Position numbers and translations under genes: made by a program
The notes under the pieces: generated by a model
Seen by the model: only the letters and a program-made list of their open reading frames with translations
Told to the model about the DNA's origin: nothing
Database searches by the model: none
Shown here: piece by piece, positions 23,119 to 29,805 of the stretch
Numbering within the stretch: the stretch's first letter is position 1
Layout of the letters: the number at the start of each line of letters is the position of its first letter
IMG/VR virus record: IMGVR_UViG_3300024262_000139
Span: 1-33,335 of that record
Direction: 5' to 3' (one strand)
DNA: 33,335 nt
From: a virus

Positions 23119-24024
23119 TTATAAAAAAAAGATACAAGCACCGATAATTACTATCACCACAGCACCTACAGCAATTAACATTTGCTTCTTCTTTTTCTTT
23201 TTTTCAACCTTTTCTTGGTTGATTTGTTTTGATTGTTTTTTAGCAACAAAGTCAGCTTCTTCAAATGATTCAAGGTAATAAAATCCGCTGATTGATATTT
23301 GTTTTGCAAGATCGTGGTCAATGAAGAAAAATCCATTGTCACCCCAAGTTGAATCCCAACTATTTTGACATTCCCAGTATAGTTTTCCATTGATTGTTTT
23401 CCAACCAATTATACTTACAGCATGTCCGCCGTTTGTGTTTTCGCTATTGAGATATTGTTCTGAATCAATTATTCCAGAACCTGGTATATTATAAACATAG
23501 TCATATGTCAAAAATGACCACCATAAGTTTTCATTCTTTATCAATCTCTTAACTTTTGCTTTACAATTTTCATCATTTACATCAACAAAATAATAAGCAT
23601 GGATTTTTCGTTTGGCGGCATCATCTTTTGCAAATTCAGCAGGAGTTATATCTTCATTTAACTTGTTATATGGGTAATATTCTTCTAAACAAACTCCGTC
23701 TATCCGCAATCCCTCACAAGCACCTGTAATGGAGGTTCCGCTGTATGTTTCACCTTTCCATTCATCATAATATTTGGCGTTTTTATAAACCCACATAGAA
23801 CTCAAATTATCATCTTTAAATTTGGGTATGCTATTGAGAACCACTTTTCCACTCATACCAACACAAGCACCAATATTTCCTTGATTCTGAATTGATATAT
23901 TTTGATTTCTCCGTGAAAATTCAAGTTCGGTTGGTTCTACTATATTTAATGCTGAATGTGAATCTTGAATTTTCCAATCCATTCCATCAACATTACTTGG
24001 GAATACATTACAAACAGGTTTCAT
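23119..24024 (-). CDS. Papain-like (C1) cysteine peptidase with C-terminal membrane anchor
   Basis: Catalytic residues of the papain family are all present: oxyanion Gln48 and Cys54 in IQNQGNIGACVGMSG (the usual six-residue spacing), His201 in NTNGGHAVSIIGW, and Asn221 in YWECQNSWDSTWGDNGFFFI. Papain pro-region sequences are absent; the first 40 residues are short and unassigned. After the catalytic domain a charged linker (KVEKKKKKKQ) leads to one hydrophobic helix at 283-301 (AVGAVVIVIIGACIFFL) ending at the C-terminus. With no signal peptide, this predicts a cytoplasmic peptidase tail-anchored in the inner membrane. The substrate is unknown. It overlaps the 132-aa gene by 4 nt (ATGA). Confidence 0.85.
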   Translation of the reverse strand: MKPVCNVFPSNVDGMDWKIQDSHSALNIVEPTELEFSRRNQNISIQNQGNIGACVGMSGKVVLNSIPKFKDDNLSSMWVYKNAKYYDEWKGETYSGTSITGACEGLRIDGVCLEEYYPYNKLNEDITPAEFAKDDAAKRKIHAYYFVDVNDENCKAKVKRLIKNENLWWSFLTYDYVYNIPGSGIIDSEQYLNSENTNGGHAVSIIGWKTINGKLYWECQNSWDSTWGDNGFFFIDHDLAKQISISGFYYLESFEEADFVAKKQSKQINQEKVEKKKKKKQMLIAVGAVVIVIIGACIFFL

Positions 24025-24419
24025 ACATTTATGATCTTGTATAGTTTAGTGTTGATTATATTTGCACCGTCATCATTTGTAAGCAATAACGTGTTGGTAT
24101 AATCTGACCAGTCAATTTCATATCGTTCGTCAATTTTACCGCCATTATTTTCTTTGATGATTTCATTCAAAGCATTAATCGTATATAAAGTATTCGTTTG
24201 TTTTTTTCGGTGTACCGAAATGGTTTTTGGCAAAAATTCATCATCCCTACCTAATTCAACATTGTATGTTATGTATAACTGATAATCATTGTCAACATTT
24301 TGTAAAATGTATATTTTATTATACAATATTTCATGAGAATTATTGACCAATAGTAATGTTTGTTCACATTCCTTTTTATTCGTAAATGTACATAATAAAT
24401 GTGAACGACTTTTATACAT
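24021..24419 (-). CDS. Conserved-looking phage protein of unknown function (132 aa)
   Basis: The protein has a compact alpha/beta pattern with the notable stretch LPKTISVHRKKQTNTLYTIN followed by ALNEIIKENNGG, then DWSDYTNTLLLTNDDGANII. I have a memory of this HRKK-TNTLYTINALNE segment in marine T4-like myoviruses, where it has no assigned function, but cannot verify it here. It is soluble, with no motif for catalysis. It overlaps both neighbours (8 nt upstream, 4 nt downstream), so the trio 24412-25251, 24021-24419 and the C1 peptidase gene forms one translationally coupled block. Confidence 0.75.
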   Translation of the reverse strand: MYKSRSHLLCTFTNKKECEQTLLLVNNSHEILYNKIYILQNVDNDYQLYITYNVELGRDDEFLPKTISVHRKKQTNTLYTINALNEIIKENNGGKIDERYEIDWSDYTNTLLLTNDDGANIINTKLYKIINV

Positions 24420-25251
24420 CAGCTTTTGAACCTTTACGTTTCAAATAATCATCCATCCAAAGTAACATTTCATCTTTGTCTTCAACTTTCGCTGGATCTA
24501 AAATCCCACGACGATCAGTTGATGCTCTAAATTTATTATTTTCATCAAACCATCTTCCGCTTTTATCAAATTCCCATTTCTGCTTTAAAGCAAATAAAAT
24601 TGTAGGGTGAAGCATATCCCAATTAATACCATCCGAGGTTTCAATTGATGGGTCTGATTTCATTGCTTCTATTTTGGTTTTTATTGAATCCAAAACATCG
24701 TAAACGTGATGAGTTTCATCTGATTCAGTATCATCTCCAGATTCCCTTTCACGGAATTCAAAGTCGTCATCGTTTGCAAATGGTAGATCAAACTTAAATT
24801 GTTTGTCAATTTCAGCTTTCTCAGGTGAATCAAAATCTGAAAATAAATCTTCGGTGTCAGGTTCTTCATCTTCAACATTAGAATCGCTGGATGTATCATC
24901 CTCTTCATCATCTGTTGTTGATTTTTCATCGTCGTTACTTTTCGCTGAACCTCCAGTTGGGTCATTTGGAAAATGACTTCCACGTTTTAAAGCAGCCTTC
25001 TTCGATTCAGCATCAGGAAATGTAACTAAAATACCATCTTTGTTGTATGCTTGTCGTTCGGGAAAATTTCCTTCATCAACTTTCAAATTTTCCATCAACT
25101 CATGGGTAACATCATATCCAACACGTTGAGTCAAATACTCACGTAATATTGATTTGTGATAAGTGTTTTCAATTCTGAAAATTCCATCCTTAATTCTGTC
25201 GTCCAGACATATCTCGGAAAGTATGTCATTTAAAAATGATTTTATGTTCAT
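24412..25251 (-). CDS. Conserved-looking acidic phage protein of unknown function (279 aa)
   Basis: The start is taken at ATG 25251 (MNIKSFLNDILSEICLDDRI); an in-frame TTG two codons upstream is less likely. The N-terminal region (KDGIFRIENTYHKSILREYL, then ERQAYNKDGILVTFPDAESK) looks well folded and conserved. Residues of about 105-185 are strongly acidic and low complexity (DDEEDDTSSDSNVEDEEPDT). The C-terminal 80 residues are again ordered (INWDMLHPTILFALKQKWEF). I do not recognise a function; the acidic linker suggests a protein-protein scaffold. A late-type motif (TATATTTATT) lies 4 nt before the ATG. The gene directly follows the polymerase gene. Confidence 0.75.
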   Translation of the reverse strand: MNIKSFLNDILSEICLDDRIKDGIFRIENTYHKSILREYLTQRVGYDVTHELMENLKVDEGNFPERQAYNKDGILVTFPDAESKKAALKRGSHFPNDPTGGSAKSNDDEKSTTDDEEDDTSSDSNVEDEEPDTEDLFSDFDSPEKAEIDKQFKFDLPFANDDDFEFRERESGDDTESDETHHVYDVLDSIKTKIEAMKSDPSIETSDGINWDMLHPTILFALKQKWEFDKSGRWFDENNKFRASTDRRGILDPAKVEDKDEMLLWMDDYLKRKGSKADV

Positions 25252-25255
25252 AGGC

Positions 25256-25265
25256 AATAAATATA
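25256..25265 (-). promoter_or_regulatory. Late-type motif TATATTTATT
   Basis: Minus strand TATATTTATT, 4 nt before the ATG at 25251, one base from the decamer seen at the other late-type starts. Confidence 0.5.
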
Positions 25266-25273
25266 ACAGGTTT

Positions 25274-26653
25274 TTAAACTTTTAGTTTTTGTAACTGTTT
25301 ATAATTATTACCCGCCTTAATTTTTATTGGAAATTTATTGTTATACATCATAATTCTTTTAATTTCCCTCACCAAGTCAATTCCATCATCTTTGTGAAAG
25401 TCAATTAAGATAGAGTCATACGTATACAATACAATTTTAGATTTTGAATTTTTCAAAAGCATATTCACATCTTTTGTAATTCCCAATGCATGTTCCGTTT
25501 CATAGGCTTGGAGAATGTAATTGCTGAGTTTGCTTGGGTTTACATCGTCTCCAATGTGATCAAGATTGATTTGTCTACTGTAAACAGGAGTCTCAACATA
25601 TCCATTTTCAAGGAAAAAATCCCAACGTTGGGTAATGTATTCATTCCATTTTTTGAAATATGGTATATTTTTATACTTATGTTCAACTCCACCATACAGT
25701 TGTCTGAATGTAAGTGATTTTGAATTATTCAACTCCACAATATTCAGTTTCTTTTTGTGGAAATAATATGTACCCAAATACTCATAAATGTTCAAATCAG
25801 GATCAATGTCATAATTAATTAAATTTGCAATCAAATGAGGATGGAATGCTGTAAAGTCAAAATCAATCAATTTCCCATCGTTTCCAAAACGTGAAATGAA
25901 ACATTCTCTGGTATCATCATCTTTATTTAGAGCTGCAAAGTTAATTCCATCAAAAGCATTTGAAGGTCTGCCAGTGGATGTTAAAATGTTGTACTGAGAA
26001 TATATTAGATTATCATTAATATGTTTTGTTTTTTCAGTACTGAAACTTCTTCCAAACTTTTCAACGTCAACAAATAATCCATTTTTTTCAATTTGACATA
26101 AAGTATCCAATATATTATCATTCAATCCTAAAAAAGATTGTAAATGTAAACGGTTAGATTCTGAATTCAATACCTCATTCACTTTTGCGTAAATTTGTTC
26201 AAAGATTTCAAGGTGTTTATTCAAAGGAATAATCGTATTCAAAATATTACACTCTCTAAAATTGAATCTGTAAAAATTATGTACTGGTAGATTAATCTCA
26301 GTGTTTATTTCAATGTTATTCAAGTATCCTAGAATCTGTACATCTAACGTATCACAGACATCGCATAATTGACAAAAACTCTTCTTGTTGACCACGTATC
26401 GTTTGTTTGTCATTGTGTTGAGTATTTGGCAGCACCTGCTAACAGGAATATCACTCAAAGTATCTGTATGGTTTATGCAAATTGCATATGTTACATCATT
26501 TGAGATGGACTTCACAAAAATGATACTAATTTCATCTGAACATGGATGTTTGTATGAAGATACGGGTATGCAATGTAAAAATACATTTCTGTTTTTTATT
26601 TTTTGCTTGAAATCTTCTAATTCTAATTCTGTTTGAATAATTTTAAAATCCAC
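25274..26653 (-). CDS. Divergent family A DNA polymerase (459 aa)
   Basis: The C-terminal half has the pol I palm and fingers motifs. STGRPSNAFDGINFAALNKD (226-245) is the family A STGR...N signature. Motif A is DFDFTAFHPHLIA with D266. Motif B is K312-x3-F316-x3-Y320-G321 (KSLTFRQLYGG). Motif C is YTYDSIL with D413. Two oddities: motif C reads Tyr-Asp-Ser where most have His-Asp-Glu, and the protein is short for a pol I. The N-terminal 150 residues show no DxE exonuclease site, so proofreading is probably absent. It may be a replicative, repair or degenerate polymerase. The start is GTG, placed by a promoter (TTGACA-17-TATCTT) ending 6 nt before it. Confidence 0.78.
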   Translation of the reverse strand: MDFKIIQTELELEDFKQKIKNRNVFLHCIPVSSYKHPCSDEISIIFVKSISNDVTYAICINHTDTLSDIPVSRCCQILNTMTNKRYVVNKKSFCQLCDVCDTLDVQILGYLNNIEINTEINLPVHNFYRFNFRECNILNTIIPLNKHLEIFEQIYAKVNEVLNSESNRLHLQSFLGLNDNILDTLCQIEKNGLFVDVEKFGRSFSTEKTKHINDNLIYSQYNILTSTGRPSNAFDGINFAALNKDDDTRECFISRFGNDGKLIDFDFTAFHPHLIANLINYDIDPDLNIYEYLGTYYFHKKKLNIVELNNSKSLTFRQLYGGVEHKYKNIPYFKKWNEYITQRWDFFLENGYVETPVYSRQINLDHIGDDVNPSKLSNYILQAYETEHALGITKDVNMLLKNSKSKIVLYTYDSILIDFHKDDGIDLVREIKRIMMYNNKFPIKIKAGNNYKQLQKLKV

Positions 26654-26659
26654 ATCCCA

Positions 26660-26688
26660 AAGATATCATATAAATTTCAGAATGTCAA
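26660..26688 (-). promoter_or_regulatory. Early promoter at the polymerase gene, leaderless spacing with GTG start
   Basis: Minus strand TTGACA (26683-26688), 17-bp spacer, TATCTT (26660-26665), 6 nt to the GTG at 26653. Confidence 0.7.
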
Positions 26689-26694
26689 TAAAAA

Positions 26695-26811
26695 AATACT
26701 GTACAATATACTTAGTACTAAATACTGTACTATAAATTACTTAGTACATATTAGTACATTAATATTATGTTTTATTTATTTGTACTAATATTGTACTATA
26801 TAATAAGTACA
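26695..26811. repeat. GTAC-box array (eight boxes) with direct and inverted repeats
   Basis: GTAC occurs at 26701, 26715, 26727, 26744, 26754, 26782, 26793 and 26807. AATACTGTAC is repeated exactly at 26695 and 26721, and ACTTAGTAC at 26710 and 26739. ATATTAGTACA (26748-26758) is the perfect inverted repeat of TGTACTAATAT (26781-26791), and TGTACT (26792-26797) of AGTACA (26806-26811). The array lies in a 193-bp non-coding gap and overlaps a promoter. Confidence 0.88.
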
Positions 26812-26818
26812 GTGTCAA
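26790..26818 (-). promoter_or_regulatory. Second promoter upstream of polymerase, embedded in GTAC boxes
   Basis: Minus strand TTGACA (26813-26818), 17-bp spacer, TACAAT (26790-26795). One GTAC box lies in the spacer and one overlaps the -10, the layout expected for a repressor-controlled promoter. The leader to the polymerase start would be about 130 nt and crosses the other boxes. Confidence 0.65.
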
Positions 26819-26846
26819 GTTAAAATAACTTTTTTTAGAAAAAAGA

Positions 26847-27236
26847 TTAAAAACCTCTGTAAAGTTCCAATGGATTATTCAGAAAATCACGAAGTTCAGG
26901 GTATATTTTTGAATTTTCATCAATTGATTTTTGATTTTTCTCAAAAACGCCTTGAGTTTGAATTGTTCGTCCATTCATAATATTTCTACTTGGCCCTGAA
27001 ATATACCATAGTATACGTACTGTATCATATAATGGAGAAATGTCAAGTTTTAATAAATTTTTATCACGCACTTCAGTGACTTCACCTGAATTTCTTCGTA
27101 TAGCAAAAAATCTATAAATTTCACCTTCGGTATATTCTTCCTCTGTCGGTACAGGTTTATATGACACTGGAAAATCCGAGTTTGTAAGTCCATCCGGTAT
27201 AGAATCAATTTGAAAATATTTATCAACTAAATTCAT
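26847..27236 (-). CDS. Probable baseplate-associated protein (129 aa)
   Basis: I do not recognise a named family. The protein is soluble, beta-rich in the middle (EGEIYRFFAIRRNSGEVTEV, then YDTVRILWYISGPSRNI) and ends in a Pro/Leu-rich segment (RDFLNNPLELYRGF). Its ATG overlaps the stop of the 758-aa tail protein (ATGA), so it is translated with the baseplate genes and probably belongs to the virion. It is the last gene of the visible tail operon; the GTAC region follows. Confidence 0.65.
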   Translation of the reverse strand: MNLVDKYFQIDSIPDGLTNSDFPVSYKPVPTEEEYTEGEIYRFFAIRRNSGEVTEVRDKNLLKLDISPLYDTVRILWYISGPSRNIMNGRTIQTQGVFEKNQKSIDENSKIYPELRDFLNNPLELYRGF

Positions 27237-29509
27237 TTGGTTTCAATTTCAGCAAATGCAAGAACTTCTGGAAATGGTCTTAATCCGGCTGTTATTGTAG
27301 TTGTCCACATATGATCTGATATTTGATGTTTCACATTTTTAACTTGGTATACAGCGTTTTTTGAATATGCATCTGAAATTCCATTCAATGAGAATACATC
27401 TAAAAATTTCAATCCTGATATGCCAAGCATTTCTATTTCAACTTCTACACCAGGAACCAATCCATTATAAATTGCACTGTTGTATAAATTTTTATCACTT
27501 GTTATCAGATTTCTCATGATATCATCATTTGGTTCAGCAAATTTAATAGTTGAGTTTTTGATTTTTAATTTACAGTATAAATTTGGTTCAATTGTTTTTG
27601 TTGCGGCAACTGTGTTTGATTCTATCTTCTTTTTTACTTCATCCTTTAGTAACAGTTTATTTATCATCGGATCAGTTATGCTAGTTCCACGTACTTGTGT
27701 GTGAAATGCATATTCATCACGGTCTCCATTTTTTGTACTAGAAGATAACATGGTTTGGGTTGCAACTGAATCGGGTAAATTTATACCAAATGTTAAATTT
27801 TTTATTACACTATTACTAGATAATGGATTGAATGTGTATAATTTATCCCTGAAAAGTGAAATGTTTGTGGCTAAATTACTATCTCGTATTGTATGAATTC
27901 CATTTGAACCTTGACTTGGATCTAATGGAACTATGCTGAAATCCCATATATTACAGGCAGCAGCTGACATTTTAGATAATATATACATTAACATTCCTTT
28001 GAATGATGAATTTCCACTTACAGCATCCAGCACCAATTCAGATGATATAAATAAATCAGACAACTTTCCGTAATATCCTTTCTTCACGTATAGTTTACCA
28101 TCTACTGTTAAATCTTGACTATATTCTGGAAATTTTGGTTTTCCCGAAATTGGATTTGAATCAAATAAATTACTTAAATTTACTCGTTTAGTTGATAATC
28201 CAGTACCATTTTCACTTGCGATTGATTGTAATGATTTTTTTGCCTCTGCAAATTCATCATCTCCTAACGTTTCAACAAAGCCATTTTCAAATTCTTCCTT
28301 CCCGCCTTTTGTAAAATTTAACGATGGAGCTTTTTCATTGGGAATTAGAAGGATCGAAGCATCAATCGTTTTTAAATTTGGAGTTGCTGAAATATACTCA
28401 TCCCTTGCTGATGGATGATCATTAATTTTATCTATAACTATCTTGAACATGTCTGTAGTTTTTGACTTATCAACTCCTGTATTTGAAGTGTAATTTATAA
28501 ATGAATTTACAATATCCACAAACAAACCAAATGATAACCACTTACCTTTTCCAGGTATAGAAGTTTCATTATTACTCAGTGTATGAGTTTCCCTCCAATA
28601 TTTTTCAGTAATCACCCGTCCTTTTACATCAAATGGTTTGGAAAATTCTTGATATTTCTCGTTGTCTATAATATTTATCAAATTTTTGTCAATATAATCT
28701 GGAAATGATTGTGATTGATTATCGTCTTCATTTTTCTTCGGTTCAGTTTTCACGGTTTTCATTTTTAATCCATGAATTGCCTCCCCTACTTGTAGAATAT
28801 CAAATGATATATCAAAGCCACCATCAGATCTTAAACTATATTCATAATTAGTTATACGACCAAATATAGAGTCATAATTTCCATTTGATTTTTCTTGAGC
28901 GGCGTTTCCATCCAATGGATTTTCGAATCTTTTAAATCTCTCTTCGTCACTTGAAACATTTATTGAACTTGCTGGGTTAAAATTATTCCAACCCCATTCA
29001 ACAAAACATGTTATACCCGGAACTAAAAAAAACGGAGTAAGATAATCCAATTGAAATTTTGATGAAACTGAAGCCTTGACCGTTGCCTTTTTATATTTTC
29101 CACCATCTCCACCTAAAGTTTCAGTGGATAGTGATAAAACTCCAGGAGGTGGTCTATGTAAGTTAGGCATTGTATTTGGCAATGTATATTCGTTTCCAAA
29201 TATATCATATCCAATTACACCTTGGGTAAATGAGTTATCTGAATTTCCAAATCCGTAAATTTTATCAAAACCATCTTGAGTAAATAGTTGAAATCCATTC
29301 CCTGATACACCTGGCAATGAAACTTGGGCATTAGACACAACCCTAACCCATGCAGACTTTGGACCTTTATATGGCGTTGAACCGTCATATTTGAGTATAC
29401 TATCCGCAGTTGAAAATCCGAAATCTTTTTCTCTATTTTCAATTTCTTTTACGACCCACTCTCTGATTGGAGTTAGTGCGTAAAATGTGTCTGAATTATA
29501 ATCTGGCAT
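27233..29509 (-). CDS. Large baseplate/tail structural protein (758 aa)
   Basis: The protein is large, soluble and beta-rich, Ser/Asn/Gly abundant, with no membrane segment or enzyme motif. N-terminal SDTFYALTPIREWVVKEIEN and the segment YLTPFFLVPGITCFVEWGWN look like ordered structural elements. The C-terminal region (VPGVEVEIEMLGISGLKFLD, then VYQVKNVKHQISDHMWTTTI) resembles the last domains of hub proteins that end in an adaptor beta-barrel, where 'H.I....W.T.i..g' patterns are common. Position next to the LysM protein and the 745-aa tail protein supports a baseplate hub or wedge role. The exact T4 counterpart (for example gp27) cannot be assigned from sequence alone. Confidence 0.65.
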   Translation of the reverse strand: MPDYNSDTFYALTPIREWVVKEIENREKDFGFSTADSILKYDGSTPYKGPKSAWVRVVSNAQVSLPGVSGNGFQLFTQDGFDKIYGFGNSDNSFTQGVIGYDIFGNEYTLPNTMPNLHRPPPGVLSLSTETLGGDGGKYKKATVKASVSSKFQLDYLTPFFLVPGITCFVEWGWNNFNPASSINVSSDEERFKRFENPLDGNAAQEKSNGNYDSIFGRITNYEYSLRSDGGFDISFDILQVGEAIHGLKMKTVKTEPKKNEDDNQSQSFPDYIDKNLINIIDNEKYQEFSKPFDVKGRVITEKYWRETHTLSNNETSIPGKGKWLSFGLFVDIVNSFINYTSNTGVDKSKTTDMFKIVIDKINDHPSARDEYISATPNLKTIDASILLIPNEKAPSLNFTKGGKEEFENGFVETLGDDEFAEAKKSLQSIASENGTGLSTKRVNLSNLFDSNPISGKPKFPEYSQDLTVDGKLYVKKGYYGKLSDLFISSELVLDAVSGNSSFKGMLMYILSKMSAAACNIWDFSIVPLDPSQGSNGIHTIRDSNLATNISLFRDKLYTFNPLSSNSVIKNLTFGINLPDSVATQTMLSSSTKNGDRDEYAFHTQVRGTSITDPMINKLLLKDEVKKKIESNTVAATKTIEPNLYCKLKIKNSTIKFAEPNDDIMRNLITSDKNLYNSAIYNGLVPGVEVEIEMLGISGLKFLDVFSLNGISDAYSKNAVYQVKNVKHQISDHMWTTTITAGLRPFPEVLAFAEIETK

Positions 29510-29515
29510 AACATT

Positions 29516-29803
29516 TTAACTTTCAAATTCGGATAACGCTTGTTGAAAACTCACTGGTATCCGAATTTGAATACCAGGTTTTAAAAATCTTGTTCCTTTT
29601 CCACCTTTATTAGCAGCCGCTATGATCCACCATAGACTTGAATTTTCATAATATTTATGAGCTAATGAGTCAAACGTATCTCCATCTTGGGAATATATGT
29701 AAATATCATTTTCAGAAATGGGTATATTAGGAATAATTCTAGATGGAAATGATAGTGACCCATCAAATCTTTTTTGTGCTGGTATATTTTGGTATCTAGC
29801 CAT
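29516..29803 (-). CDS. LysM-like baseplate wedge protein (gp53-like, 95 aa)
   Basis: Residues 36-60, SQDGDTFDSLAHKYYENSSL followed by WWIIAAAN, match the LysM-like motif of contractile-tail baseplate proteins (T4 gp53 and relatives). In those it ties wedge components to the hub. The C-terminal FLKPGIQIRIPV is the usual end of the LysM fold. The protein is little more than the domain plus a 30-residue N-terminal arm. It lies between two large tail proteins with gaps of 2-6 nt, part of one late operon. Confidence 0.75.
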   Translation of the reverse strand: MARYQNIPAQKRFDGSLSFPSRIIPNIPISENDIYIYSQDGDTFDSLAHKYYENSSLWWIIAAANKGGKGTRFLKPGIQIRIPVSFQQALSEFES

Positions 29804-29805
29804 AA

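Noticed and set aside
26695-26811. CRISPR array
   Set aside because: The repeats are 4-11 bp, irregularly spaced and partly inverted; there are no uniform repeats and spacers.
26811-26846. Terminator after the 129-aa gene
   Set aside because: A/T-only pairing (AAGTTA with TAACTT) is present, but there is no GC stem and no clear T-tract placement, so support is too weak.
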